Origin: Shinella fusca
GTDB lineage: Bacteria; Pseudomonadota; Alphaproteobacteria; Rhizobiales; Rhizobiaceae
Assembly: GCF_014203155.1 (NCBI RefSeq)
Contig: NZ_JACHIK010000016.1
Location: 1 to 64,000 of the forward strand
Direction of reading: 5' to 3'
DNA: 64,000 nt
Part shown: positions 25,890 to 34,422 of the stretch, piece by piece
Numbering within the stretch: position 1 is the first letter of the stretch
Layout: each line of letters opens with the position of its first letter
The notes under the pieces: generated by a model
The model's input: the letters and a program-made list of their open reading frames with translations, nothing else
The model's database searches: none
Told to the model about the DNA's origin: nothing
Program-made: the position numbers and the translations under genes

Positions 25890-26696
25890 ATGACCAAGCT
25901 CATCGTCTTCACCGACCTGCATATGGTGCCCGAGGGCACGACGATCATCGGCCTCGATCCCTACAAGAGGCTGCTCGCCGGCATAGAGCACGTCAACCGC
26001 TATCATGCCGATGCCGACCGGGTGATCATCACCGGGGACCTGACGCACCGCGCCGACACGCTGTCCTACGAGCGCCTGCGCGACCTCCTCGCCCTTCTCG
26101 TGCCGCCCGCTGCCATCACCATCGGCAACCACGACTACCGCGAGCGCTTCCTGGAGACCTTTTCCCATGTCGCGCCGGATGAGGACGGCTTCGTGCAGCA
26201 GGTCATCGACTATGCCGATTGCCGCGCGGTGCTGCTCGATACGCTGTTCGCCCCGCCCTACGACTATCCGATGAGCCATGCCGGCTATCTCTGCGAAAAG
26301 CGCCTCGCCTGGCTCGAGCGGGCGCTGGCGACGGCGAGCGGACTGCCGGTCCTTCTCTTCATGCATCATCCACCGCACAGGACGGGCTTTACCGGCATGG
26401 ATGCGATCCGCCTCGGCAACGAGGACGCCTTCTACGATCTCGTGCTGAGGCACGGCAATGTCCGCCATATCTTCGCCGGCCATGTTCACCGCACGATCGG
26501 CGGCTCGCACCGCGGCATCCCCTTCTCGATCTTCAAGAGCCCGGTGCACCAGCAGCCGATGCCCTTCGACATGCCCAACGCCTCGCTCTCGGTGGACGAG
26601 CCGGGCGCCTACGGCATCGTCATGGTGACGGAAGAGGGGCTGCAGGTGCACAACGAGGACTACGAGATCGCCCGGCGCGACCCGGCCATCGCCTGA
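25890..26696 (+). CDS. Class III metallophosphodiesterase (CpdA/GpdQ-like)
   Basis: 268-aa calcineurin-like phosphoesterase. The dinuclear metal ligands are all visible: D9 and H11 in FTDLH, D50 in ITGDLTH, N80 and H81 in IGNHDY, then MHHPPHRTG and AGHVHR. This set defines class III cyclic-nucleotide phosphodiesterases and glycerophosphodiesterases such as CpdA, GpdQ and Rv0805. The open frame extends far upstream, but homology starts at the ATG at 25890. It lies 2 kb from the cyclase gene, so cAMP/cGMP hydrolysis is a reasonable guess, but phosphodiester substrates such as glycerophosphoryl compounds are equally possible. Genes on either side face different directions, so it is probably monocistronic. 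Confidence 0.87.
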   Translation: MTKLIVFTDLHMVPEGTTIIGLDPYKRLLAGIEHVNRYHADADRVIITGDLTHRADTLSYERLRDLLALLVPPAAITIGNHDYRERFLETFSHVAPDEDGFVQQVIDYADCRAVLLDTLFAPPYDYPMSHAGYLCEKRLAWLERALATASGLPVLLFMHHPPHRTGFTGMDAIRLGNEDAFYDLVLRHGNVRHIFAGHVHRTIGGSHRGIPFSIFKSPVHQQPMPFDMPNASLSVDEPGAYGIVMVTEEGLQVHNEDYEIARRDPAIA

Positions 26697-26746
26697 GACG
26701 GGATTAACGGGCGTCATACATCGTGATGGTCCGTCCGCGTTCTGCG

Positions 26747-26771
26747 GGAACCGAGACCGGCATCTTACGTT
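26747..26771 (+). promoter_or_regulatory. EcfG/RpoE2-type general stress promoter before the DUF1236 gene
   Basis: GGAAC (26747-26751), 16 nt, then CGTT (26768-26771). This is the alphaproteobacterial general-stress sigma factor consensus (GGAAC-N16/17-CGTT; GGAAC-N18-TT for rhizobial RpoE2). It ends 46 nt before the ATG, a suitable distance. Confidence 0.65.
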
Positions 26772-26817
26772 CTCTCCGCCGAAGGGGTGGCAAACCCAAC
26801 GTTCGAAGGAGAAAAAC

Positions 26818-27453
26818 ATGCGTAAGATTCTCATCGCCGGCGCGGCCCTTGCCCTTATCGGCGCCACCGCGGCCCATGCCGACGACCGCGACAAGGAAGC
26901 CTTCGGCGGCGCAGCCGGCGGGGCTGCGGGCGCGGCGGCCGGTGCCGTCATCGGCGGTCCGGTCGGCGCCATCGTCGGCGGCGTCGCCGGCGCTGCCATC
27001 GGCGCGGAAGCCGCCGTTCCCGAGGATGCCCGCGTCTATGTGATGGACAACCCGACGCCGCCCGTGGTGCTGGAAGGCCCCGTGAGCGTCGATACCCGCT
27101 TCGACGACACCGTCGCGCTGACGCCGATCCCGGACCATCCGGACCTTGCCTATGTCTATGTCGACAACCGCCCGGTGATCGTGCGGGCCGACAGCCGTCA
27201 GGTGATCTACGCGCCCGACATGGGCACGACGGCCAGCGTCTCGTCCGATATTCCGGAAGCGACCATCACCTATGTCGAGCGCCATCCCGTCGAGCCCGTC
27301 GTGCTGGAAGGCCCGGTCGAGGCCGGCGTGACGGTTCCCGACACGGTGCAGATCGTCGAAGTGCCGGAAAATCCGAACTACGGCTACATCTATGTCGACC
27401 AGCGCCCGGTCCTCGTCGACCGCGGCACGCGGCAGGTGCTCTGGGTCCGGTAA
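26818..27453 (+). CDS. DUF1236 domain-containing exported protein
   Basis: 211-aa secreted or periplasmic protein. It has a signal peptide (about 1-21, ending AHA), then a glycine/alanine-rich segment (about 30-63, glycine-zipper-like: GGAAGGAAGAAAG), then two copies of a beta-rich DUF1236-type unit (about 68-135 and 137-211). The copies are recognisable from PPVVLEGPV/EPVVLEGPV, PDLAYVYVDNRPVIV/PNYGYIYVDQRPVLV and SRQVIYAP/TRQVLWVR. Function is unknown; members are common in rhizobia. The stress-sigma promoter upstream suggests a role in general stress. A terminator follows directly. Confidence 0.85.
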   Translation: MRKILIAGAALALIGATAAHADDRDKEAFGGAAGGAAGAAAGAVIGGPVGAIVGGVAGAAIGAEAAVPEDARVYVMDNPTPPVVLEGPVSVDTRFDDTVALTPIPDHPDLAYVYVDNRPVIVRADSRQVIYAPDMGTTASVSSDIPEATITYVERHPVEPVVLEGPVEAGVTVPDTVQIVEVPENPNYGYIYVDQRPVLVDRGTRQVLWVR

Positions 27454-27478
27454 GATCGCCGGACCGGCAGGCAACAGC

Positions 27479-27506
27479 AAGGCGGCCCCCTGCGGGCCGC
27501 CTTTTT
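27479..27506. terminator. Terminator after the DUF1236 gene
   Basis: A perfect 10-bp stem (AAGGCGGCCC at 27479-27488 with GGGCCGCCTT at 27494-27503), a 5-nt loop, and TTTTT to 27506. It overlaps the stop codon of the convergent hydrolase gene and may also serve it, though the minus-strand tail has fewer T residues. Confidence 0.88.
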
Positions 27507-28752
27507 ACTGGCCGACGGCGGTGACGGTGGTGTCCTCGACGGAATTGCCGAGGCGCCGCCACTGGTCGTCGTAGTTCTTGCGCGTCACCGGATCGAAGAC
27601 GGCGATGGGCGTGGAGACGACGATGCTGGCGGCGCTGCCGACCGTCTGGGCCGTGCCGAGCGCGACGGCGCCGAGCCGCTCGCCGAGGCCCACCTCGGAA
27701 TCCGTCACCGTCTGCCCGTCGATCAGCCGGTTGCCGATGAGGCGCACCACTTCCGGGCTCTCGGCGAACTTGCCGTGGTTCAGCCGGTCGCCGGACTTCA
27801 GCGCCGTCAGGTCGAGCACGGTGATGCCCTGCTTTTCCAGCATGCTGCGATAGGGCTCCTCGGCCGGGTTGATCTGGCCGAGCCGGTCGACATTGCCGGA
27901 AATGCGCCGCGAGAGGGTCAGCGCCCGGTCGTCACGCGAGACGAACAGGGTGAAATGCGGCCGCGGCTCGCCGATGGCGCGAAGCTGCTGGCCGAAGACG
28001 TCGACGTCGAGATCGGGCGAGGCGAGGATGACCTGCTGGATCTTCTTCGGCACGCGCCCGTCGCGGATCGCCATCTGCCGCAGGGTCTCGACCGCAAGCC
28101 ACGTCCCCATCGAATGGGCCATGACGGTGACCTCGCCCACCTCCGGCTTGGCGACCACCGCCCGCAGCAATTCCTCCAGCGCATCGCGCGAATAGTTGGT
28201 GCTTTCCTTGTCGTAGGAATAATCGAAGATGCTGGCGCGCGAGGGCCAGGTGAAGATCACCGGCGCCGCGTCCGTCTTGGAATCGTGCACGATCTGCGCA
28301 AAACGGTAGACCGCGTCCTCGTAGCGGTTGTTGAAGCCGTGGACGAAGACGAGCACGCGCCGGCTCTTCGGCAGGTTGCGGTCGAGCCAGACCCGCCCGG
28401 CCCTTGCCGCATCGAGCGGCTCGACGCTGACGGTCGCAAAATCCTTCTCCGGATCGGCCGGCAGCTTGGTGGGCCATTGAACCTGCCCGACCTTGCGCTT
28501 GCCGCCCGGCGGAATGGAAACGACGATCTCGCGCAACTCGATGTCCGAGCCGCGCTCGCCGGAGAAGAGGACGCCCGGCACGCGCGAGGGCGCGCGCGTC
28601 GTCGCCACGAGCAGGTCGACGGTGGAAACGCCCGGCGCCACCTTGCCGCTCGGCACCAGCACGCCTTCCGGCCGGCCGGCACATCCGGCCAGCGCCAGCA
28701 GCCCGGCGAAGATCACGCGACGCAATACGCGCGGCATCCGGCGGTTCGTCAT
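27505..28752 (-). CDS. Lipoprotein alpha/beta hydrolase (DUF900/VirJ-like esterase)
   Basis: 415-aa predicted lipoprotein. The signal sequence ends in the lipobox LAGC (Cys24). The hydrolase domain (about 60-330) has VFVHGFNNRYEDAVYRFAQI, which is the oxyanion region of DUF900 proteins, and the nucleophile elbow AHSMGTW. A histidine near RLNHGKFAESPEVV may complete the triad. The C-terminal 90 residues are alanine- and valine-rich without a clear domain. Substrate unknown. Monocistronic, convergent with the DUF1236 gene. The start at 28752 gives a typical lipoprotein signal with basic N-region. Confidence 0.85.
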   Translation of the reverse strand: MTNRRMPRVLRRVIFAGLLALAGCAGRPEGVLVPSGKVAPGVSTVDLLVATTRAPSRVPGVLFSGERGSDIELREIVVSIPPGGKRKVGQVQWPTKLPADPEKDFATVSVEPLDAARAGRVWLDRNLPKSRRVLVFVHGFNNRYEDAVYRFAQIVHDSKTDAAPVIFTWPSRASIFDYSYDKESTNYSRDALEELLRAVVAKPEVGEVTVMAHSMGTWLAVETLRQMAIRDGRVPKKIQQVILASPDLDVDVFGQQLRAIGEPRPHFTLFVSRDDRALTLSRRISGNVDRLGQINPAEEPYRSMLEKQGITVLDLTALKSGDRLNHGKFAESPEVVRLIGNRLIDGQTVTDSEVGLGERLGAVALGTAQTVGSAASIVVSTPIAVFDPVTRKNYDDQWRRLGNSVEDTTVTAVGQ

Positions 28753-28852
28753 GGCCCGCGTCCTTCCGCTAACCCGTTTCTTCCTGCTTAGCCGAGCGGC
28801 GGCGGGTTTTGAAGGCGAGGGAAAAGATTGGCGGGCCCGCGTGGCATATCGG

Positions 28853-29560
28853 TCACGCCGTATCGGTCATGCGGGCGCGGCCGACGCGGATGACGTTTTC
28901 CATGGCGCGGCGGGCACCCTCCTCGTCGCGGCGGCGGATCTCCTCGACGATGCGCATGTGGCTTGCCGCCACGTCGCCGATCTTGCCGCGGTCGGCCGCC
29001 GGCGAGCTCAGCTTGAAGACGCCGGCGAGCGCCGCCTCGATCAGGCTGCCGACGGTGCGCATGAAGGGATTGCGCGAGGCCTCCATGACGGCGAGGTGGA
29101 AGCGTAGGTCCGCGAGCGCCAGCGTCTCGGCCGTATGGTCCGGATCGCCCATGGCGACGGCGAGCAGCATCATCTGGTTGATATCCGCCTCGCCTGCATG
29201 GCGGGCGGCGAGCGCGGCGGCCTGCGGCTCGAAGCCGAGGCGGATTTCGCTGAGGTGCAGCAGGAAGCCCTGATCGACGCCGACGGCGAAATGCCAGGTG
29301 AGGATATCGCTGTCGAAGAGGTTCCACTGGTCCTTCGGCGTCACGCGGGTGCCGATGCGGGCACGCGGCACGACGAGGCCCTTGGCGGCCAGTGTCTTCA
29401 TCGCCTCGCGCAGCACGGTGCGGGAGACGCCGAAGCGCGCCTCCAGCTCCTGGTCGCCCGGAAGCGTCGCGCCGACCGGGAACTCGCCGGAAACGATGGC
29501 CTTGCCGAGTTCGTGGACGACCTGCGAATGGCTGGTGCGCGCCCCCGTTCCGCTCATCAT
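28853..29560 (-). CDS. FadR/FCD-subfamily GntR transcriptional regulator
   Basis: 235-aa regulator. The winged helix (about 10-75) has the GntR signature LPGDQELEARFGVSRTVLREAMKTLAAKGLV. The all-helical FCD domain (about 90-225) carries its metal/ligand residues in LADLRFHLAVMEAS and ASHMRIVEEI. The start is taken at the first of two adjacent ATGs (29560); the frame is open upstream into the permease gene but without family match. It is 56 nt downstream of the yjfF-like gene on the same strand, so it belongs to the sugar-transport operon and probably represses it in the absence of the imported sugar or a catabolite. Confidence 0.88.
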   Translation of the reverse strand: MMSGTGARTSHSQVVHELGKAIVSGEFPVGATLPGDQELEARFGVSRTVLREAMKTLAAKGLVVPRARIGTRVTPKDQWNLFDSDILTWHFAVGVDQGFLLHLSEIRLGFEPQAAALAARHAGEADINQMMLLAVAMGDPDHTAETLALADLRFHLAVMEASRNPFMRTVGSLIEAALAGVFKLSSPAADRGKIGDVAASHMRIVEEIRRRDEEGARRAMENVIRVGRARMTDTA

Positions 29561-29616
29561 CGTTTCGATCAGGCCCTTCCTGCGCACCGGCCGGCCCTCC
29601 CTAGTCCCGGACCGCG

Positions 29617-30585
29617 TCAGGCATGTCGCCTCCGCCGGTCCGTGAGGTGGATGAGCCCCTTCTGCAGGAGGATGAAGGCGAAGAGCAGGAGGCCGATAAG
29701 GATCTTCGTCCACCAGCTCGACAGCGAGCCGTCGAAGGTGATGTAGGTCTGGATGAGGCCCTGGATGAGGATGCCGACCAGCGTGCCGGCGACGAAGCCG
29801 GAGCCGCCCGTCAGCAGCGTGCCGCCGATGACCACCGCGGCGATGGCGTCGAGCTCCACGCCCACCGTCGCCAGCGAATAGCCGGCGGAGGTGTAGAGCG
29901 AGAAGACGATGCCGGAGAGGCCCGCGAGGAAGCCGGAAAGGGCGTAGATGAGGATCGTCGTGCGGCCGATCGGCACGCCCATCAGCCGGGCCGTCGGCGC
30001 GCCGCCGCCGAGCGCATAGACATTGGCGCCGAAGCGGGTGCGGTGGGCGATCAGGATCCCGGCCGCGAAGACGACGAGCATCAGCCCGCCGATGAAGGTG
30101 ATGCGCCCGCCCCCCGGCAGCTTGTAGTAGATGCCCTTCAGCGTGGCGTAGAACGGATGCTTGATCGGGATCGAATCGATCGACAGCACGAAGGCCATGC
30201 CGCGCGCCAGGAACATGCCGGCGAGCGTGACGATGAAGGGCGGCATTTCGAGGTGATGGATGATCGCCCCCATCAGCGCGCCGAAGGCCGTGGTGATGGC
30301 GAGCGCCAGCGCGAAGGCGACGAGCGGGTGGATCGACGTCTTTTCCAGAAGCACGGCGAGGAAGACGCCGGTGAAGGCGATGACCGCGCCGATGGAAAGG
30401 TCGATGCCGCCCGACAGGATCACGAAGGTCATGCCGACCGCCGCGATGCCGAGGAAGGCGTTGTCCGTCAGGAGATTGCCGATGACCCGCGTCGACAGCA
30501 TGTTGGGATACTGGCCGATGCAGACCGCATAGGCGACGATGAAGATCGCGATGGTGGCGGCGAGCGGAAAATAGCGCGGGTTCAT
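29617..30585 (-). CDS. yjfF: Sugar ABC transporter permease, YjfF-like
   Basis: 322-aa inner-membrane permease of the monosaccharide (RbsC/BPD_transp_2) family with about nine to ten helices. Typical motifs are AAVGMTFVILSGGIDLSIGAV near the N-terminus and ELDAIAAVVIGGTLLTGG in the second half. The sequence is most like YjfF, the second permease of the galactofuranose importer YtfQRT-YjfF. Its ATG overlaps the stop codon of the preceding permease by ATGA. The large open frame extending upstream of 30585 is the antisense-like read-through of the neighbouring gene. It forms a heterodimer with the YtfT-like protein, by analogy. Confidence 0.88.
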   Translation of the reverse strand: MNPRYFPLAATIAIFIVAYAVCIGQYPNMLSTRVIGNLLTDNAFLGIAAVGMTFVILSGGIDLSIGAVIAFTGVFLAVLLEKTSIHPLVAFALALAITTAFGALMGAIIHHLEMPPFIVTLAGMFLARGMAFVLSIDSIPIKHPFYATLKGIYYKLPGGGRITFIGGLMLVVFAAGILIAHRTRFGANVYALGGGAPTARLMGVPIGRTTILIYALSGFLAGLSGIVFSLYTSAGYSLATVGVELDAIAAVVIGGTLLTGGSGFVAGTLVGILIQGLIQTYITFDGSLSSWWTKILIGLLLFAFILLQKGLIHLTDRRRRHA

Positions 30586-31610
30586 TTCGCTTCCTCTTCC
30601 GTCTTGGCCGGCGCTGCCCCTTGCGAGCGGGACAGGAAGACGAAGGCCGACTGCGCGCGCGGCGACTGGATGACAAGGATCAGGACGATGATCGCCGCCT
30701 TGATGATGAGGTTGAATTCCGGCGGGAAGCCCGACAGCAGGATGCCGGTATTGACCGACTGGATGATGAGCGCGCCAAGCAGCGAGGCGGCTATGGAGAA
30801 GCGCCCGCCGAGCAGCGAATTGCCGCCGACGACGACCGCCAGGATCGCATCGAGTTCGAGCCAGAGCCCGGCGTTGTTGGCGTCGGCCCCGCGGATGTCG
30901 GCGGCCGCGATGATGCCGGCGATGGCCGCGCACAGGCCGCACAGCACATAGGCGGCGATCAGCAGTACCCCGGTCGAAACGCCCGACAGCATGGAGGCGC
31001 GCCGGTTGACGCCGAGCGCCTCGATGAGCATGCCGAGCGCCGTGCGGCGCACGACGAGCGAGACGACGAGACCGAAGACGAGCCAGATGACGACCGGCAT
31101 GGGAAGGCCCAGCAGGGAGCCGCTGCCGATGAAGATGAGGCCGGGATCGTTGAAGGTGAGGATCGCCCCTTCCGTGATGAGCTGCGCGATGCCGCGGCCG
31201 GCGACCATCAGAACGAGCGTGGCGATGATCGGCTGGATATCCAGCACGGCGACGAGGACGCCGTTCCACAGGCCGCACAGGATGCCCGTGCCGAGCGTGA
31301 CGAGCAGCGTTCCGACCAGCCCGTAGCCGGAGGTGATGCAGGCGGCGGCGACCGCCCCGCAGATCGCCATGACGGCGCCGACCGAAAGGTCGATGCCCTT
31401 GGTGGCGATCACCACGGTCATGCCGATGGCGAGCAGCGCCACGGGCGCGCCGCGGTTGAGGATATCGATCAGGCTGCCGTAGAGACGCCCGTTCTGCATC
31501 TCGAGCCGGAAGAAATCGGGAAAGGCGAACGAGACCATCAGGAGGATGACGACGAGCGCGGCGACCTGCGGGAAGAGGCGGACGGCGTAGGCCTTCAGGG
31601 TCGATGTCAT
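30582..31610 (-). CDS. ytfT: Sugar ABC transporter permease, YtfT-like
   Basis: 342-aa permease of the same family as its neighbour, with the corresponding motifs LAIGMTVVIATKGIDLSVGAV and ELDAILAVVVGGNSLLGG. The last 20 residues are cytoplasmic and acidic (AKTEEEAK). Start and stop overlap with flanking genes on both sides (31607-31610 with the ATPase gene and 30582-30585 with yjfF), so three membrane-complex genes are translationally coupled. Family and gene order point to a galactofuranose or related pentose/hexose importer. Confidence 0.88.
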   Translation of the reverse strand: MTSTLKAYAVRLFPQVAALVVILLMVSFAFPDFFRLEMQNGRLYGSLIDILNRGAPVALLAIGMTVVIATKGIDLSVGAVMAICGAVAAACITSGYGLVGTLLVTLGTGILCGLWNGVLVAVLDIQPIIATLVLMVAGRGIAQLITEGAILTFNDPGLIFIGSGSLLGLPMPVVIWLVFGLVVSLVVRRTALGMLIEALGVNRRASMLSGVSTGVLLIAAYVLCGLCAAIAGIIAAADIRGADANNAGLWLELDAILAVVVGGNSLLGGRFSIAASLLGALIIQSVNTGILLSGFPPEFNLIIKAAIIVLILVIQSPRAQSAFVFLSRSQGAAPAKTEEEAK

Positions 31611-33127
31611 GCGTCCGCCCTCCCGGCCGAGGCCGCGATCGCCTCGACGATGCCGGCCGTGGTGACCTCTTCGCCGACGAGTTCGGCCACATGCGCCCGG
31701 TCGCGCAGCACGATGACGCGGTGCGAATAGGCGACCAGTTCTTCCAGTTCCGAGGAGATGACGATCAGCGACATGCCTTTCTCGCAGAGGGATTCGATGA
31801 GGCGGATGATCTCCGCATGCGCGCCGACATCGATGCCGCGCGTCGGCTCGTCGAGGATGAGGAAATCCGGGTTGGTGGCCAGCCAGCGGGCAAGGATCGC
31901 CTTCTGCTGGTTGCCGCCGGACAGCAGCTTGATCGGCTTCTCGCGATCCGAGGTGCGGATATCGAGCGCCTTGATGTACTGGTCGGCGAGCCGGTCCTGC
32001 TCGGCACGGCTGATCGGCCGCGCCCAGCCGCGCCGGGCCTGGAGGGCGAGCGCGATGTTCTCGCGCACGGAAAGGTCGCCGACGATGCCGTCGACCTTGC
32101 GGTCTTCCGGGCAGAAGCCGAATTTCTCGCGGATCGCCGCGCGCGGCGAGGAGAGGTCGAGCGCCCGGCCGGACGTTTCCGCCGTGCCGCTGTCGGCGCG
32201 CTCGGCGCCGAAGAGGATTTCCGCCGTCTCGGTGCGTCCCGAGCCGAGCAGGCCGGCGATACCGACCACCTCGCCGGCGCGCACGTCGAGGTCGAAGGGC
32301 TCGATATGGCCCTTGCGGCCGAAGCCGCGGAAGCGGAAGCGGACCTCGCCGTCCGCCGCCTTGGCGGCGTGCTCCGTCGCCACCTCCTCGACCAGCTCGC
32401 GGCCGAGCATCATGGCGATCAGGTCGCGGCGCGGCAGGTCCGCCGTCTCGCGCGTGCCGACGAGCTGGCCGTTGCGCAGCACGGTGATGCGGTCGGAGAG
32501 GTCGTAGACCTGCTCCAGGAAATGGGTGATGAAGACGATGCCGAGGCCGCGCTCGCGAAGGCGGCGCACGATGCGGAAGAGCATGGCCACCTCATGCGCG
32601 TCGAGGCTGGCGGTCGGTTCGTCGAGGATCAGCACCTTGCCGGAAAGATCGACCGCGCGGGCGATGGCGACGACCTGCTGCACGGCCACGGAATAGGCGG
32701 CAAGCTCGGCGGTGACGTCGATGTCGAGTTCGTATTCGGCAAGCAGCGCCCGGGCGCGCCGGTTCATCTCGCGCGTGTCGATAAGGCCGAAGCGCTTCGG
32801 CTGGCGGCCGAGGAAGAGGTTTTCGGCGACCGTCAGGTTCGGCAGCAGGTTCACCTCCTGGTAGACCGTGCCGATGCCGAGGTTCTGCGCCTCCAGCGTG
32901 CTCTGCGGATCGATGTCCGCGCCGTCGAGCAGGATGCGCCCGCCGTCGCGCCGGTAGGCGCCGGTAAGGCATTTGACGAGCGTCGACTTGCCCGCACCGT
33001 TCTCGCCGAGCAGGGCATGCACCTCGCCGCGCCGCAGGGAGAAATCGACGCCGTTCAGCGCCCTGGCGCCCGGGAAGATCTTGTCGATCCCCGTCGCCGA
33101 AAGAACATAGGAATTCACCGGCTGCAT
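31607..33127 (-). CDS. ytfR: Sugar ABC transporter ATP-binding protein, YtfR-like
   Basis: 506-aa double ABC ATPase of the monosaccharide importer type. The first domain (about 5-240) has Walker A GENGAGKST, the signature region LAAYSVAVQQVVAIARAV with a degenerate LSGGQ, and LILDEPTASLD. The second (about 255-500) has IAGLLGSGRTE in place of a full Walker A, LSGGNQQK and LILDEPTRGIDVG, the usual asymmetry of this family. The start at 33127 (MQPVNSY) is preferred to 33169 because GGGGAT lies just upstream. It follows the binding-protein gene after 109 nt that contain a hairpin. Confidence 0.92.
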   Translation of the reverse strand: MQPVNSYVLSATGIDKIFPGARALNGVDFSLRRGEVHALLGENGAGKSTLVKCLTGAYRRDGGRILLDGADIDPQSTLEAQNLGIGTVYQEVNLLPNLTVAENLFLGRQPKRFGLIDTREMNRRARALLAEYELDIDVTAELAAYSVAVQQVVAIARAVDLSGKVLILDEPTASLDAHEVAMLFRIVRRLRERGLGIVFITHFLEQVYDLSDRITVLRNGQLVGTRETADLPRRDLIAMMLGRELVEEVATEHAAKAADGEVRFRFRGFGRKGHIEPFDLDVRAGEVVGIAGLLGSGRTETAEILFGAERADSGTAETSGRALDLSSPRAAIREKFGFCPEDRKVDGIVGDLSVRENIALALQARRGWARPISRAEQDRLADQYIKALDIRTSDREKPIKLLSGGNQQKAILARWLATNPDFLILDEPTRGIDVGAHAEIIRLIESLCEKGMSLIVISSELEELVAYSHRVIVLRDRAHVAELVGEEVTTAGIVEAIAASAGRADA

Positions 33128-33153
33128 GATCCCCACCCGTGTGACGATTGCCG

Positions 33154-33182
33154 CACGCCGCCCTCGCAAGGAGAGCGGCGTG
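33154..33182 (-). other. Intercistronic hairpin between ytfQ and ytfR
   Basis: Arms CACGCCGC (33154-33161) and GCGGCGTG (33175-33182) form a perfect 8-bp stem with a 13-nt loop in the 109-nt gap after the binding-protein gene. No U-tract. Like the pstS-pstC hairpin, it probably sets a higher level of binding protein than of membrane subunits. Confidence 0.5.
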
Positions 33183-33236
33183 TCAGGTGGATACCTTGCG
33201 CCCGATCACGAACCGGCCGCAAGGTCCCGGGAGAGA

Positions 33237-34199
33237 TCAGTAGCCGAGGCCCTTCTTGGCTTCGTAGACCTTCATCGGGTCGTCGGCCTGGGTGTAGAGC
33301 TTGGATTCCGTCTGGATCCACTTCGGCGGAACCTTGCCATCCTTGCGGTAGGCTTCGAGCGCGTCGAAGGCGGGGCCGGCCATGTTCGGCGTCAGTTCGA
33401 CCGTGGCGTTCGCTTCGCCGGCGGCCATCGCCTGGAAGATATCCGGAACCGAGTCGATGGAGACGACGAGGATATCCTTGCCCGGCTTGAGGCCGGCTTC
33501 CTTGATCGCCTGGATGGCGCCGACGGCCATGTCGTCGTTGTGGGCGTAGAGCGCACAGATGTTCTTGCCGCCGTCTTCCGCCTTCAGGAAGCTTTCCATG
33601 ACTTCCTTGCCCTTGGTGCGGGTGAAGTCGCCGGTCTGGCTGCGGACGATCTTCAGGTTGTCGTGGCCAGCGATGGCTTCCTCGAAGCCCTTCTTGCGGT
33701 CGATGGCCGGCGAGGAGCCGGTCGTGCCCTGCAGCTCGACGACGTTGCACGGCTTGCCGGCAACCGTATCGACCAGCCACTGGCCGGCGACCTTGCCTTC
33801 ATGGACGGTGTCGGAGGTGACGGCGGTCAGGTAGAGGTCGTCCGACGCATCGACCTTGCGGTCGAGCAGGATGACCGGAATGTCGGCATCCTTGGCTTCC
33901 TGCAGCACTTCGTCCCAGCCCGTGGCGACGACCGGCGCCATCAGGATGGCGTCGACGCCCTGCGCGATGAACGAGCGCAGCGCCTTGATCTGGTTTTCCT
34001 GCTTCTGCTGTGCATCGGCGAACTTCAGGTCGATGCCGCGCTCTTCGGCCTGCTGCTTGGTCAGCGTGGTCTCGGCGGCGCGCCAGCCGGATTCAGACCC
34101 GATCTGCGAAAAGCCGACGGTGAGGTCGGCGGCGGATGCGGCGCTGAACATCGAGGCAGCAAGGATCGTTGCACTGGCAAGTGCGAGTTTGAACTTCAT
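33237..34199 (-). CDS. ytfQ: Sugar ABC transporter substrate-binding protein, YtfQ-like
   Basis: 320-aa periplasmic binding protein of the LacI/RbsB-like fold with a signal peptide (about 1-23, ending ASAAD). The mature start LTVGFSQIGSESGWRAAETT matches YtfQ, and sugar-contact motifs such as ILLDRKVDAS, ICALYAHNDDMAVGAI and VSIDSVPDIFQAM are present. YtfQ of E. coli binds galactofuranose; the ligand here is inferred. First gene of a five-gene operon (ytfQ-ytfR-ytfT-yjfF-GntR). A promoter with repeated ACAAT elements lies 45-75 nt upstream. Confidence 0.9.
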   Translation of the reverse strand: MKFKLALASATILAASMFSAASAADLTVGFSQIGSESGWRAAETTLTKQQAEERGIDLKFADAQQKQENQIKALRSFIAQGVDAILMAPVVATGWDEVLQEAKDADIPVILLDRKVDASDDLYLTAVTSDTVHEGKVAGQWLVDTVAGKPCNVVELQGTTGSSPAIDRKKGFEEAIAGHDNLKIVRSQTGDFTRTKGKEVMESFLKAEDGGKNICALYAHNDDMAVGAIQAIKEAGLKPGKDILVVSIDSVPDIFQAMAAGEANATVELTPNMAGPAFDALEAYRKDGKVPPKWIQTESKLYTQADDPMKVYEAKKGLGY

Positions 34200-34244
34200 G
34201 ATATCCTCCCAAAGAAAGCTGCTCCTCAGCAGCGCGGCTAAAAC

Positions 34245-34275
34245 ATCATATTGTATTACTATTGTAAACCGTCAA
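34245..34275 (-). promoter_or_regulatory. Promoter of the ytfQ operon with a repeated ACAAT element
   Basis: On the minus strand, TTGACG (34275-34270) is followed by 17 nt and AATATG, or 19 nt and TATGAT. Between them ACAAT occurs twice, 11 bp apart (34250-34265), placing both copies on one face of the helix. This AT-rich island is a likely site for the operon's own GntR regulator. Confidence 0.45.
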
Positions 34276-34422
34276 AATGAAACCGCGCGCGATTTTTCTG
34301 CGCGGGGCCGCGAAGGCCCCGGTTTTCAGGCAGGCGCGCCTTACGGAAAGCGATTCCCGTTGCGCCGCGACGCAGCTATATCTGCAAGCCGCCGCACCGT
34401 CCCGCCTGCCGAAGGATGCCTC

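Noticed and set aside
28853-30676. GntR regulator fused to the upstream frame
   Set aside because: The extra N-terminal part is the wrong-frame reading of the yjfF gene; the regulator begins at the ATG pair at 29557-29560.
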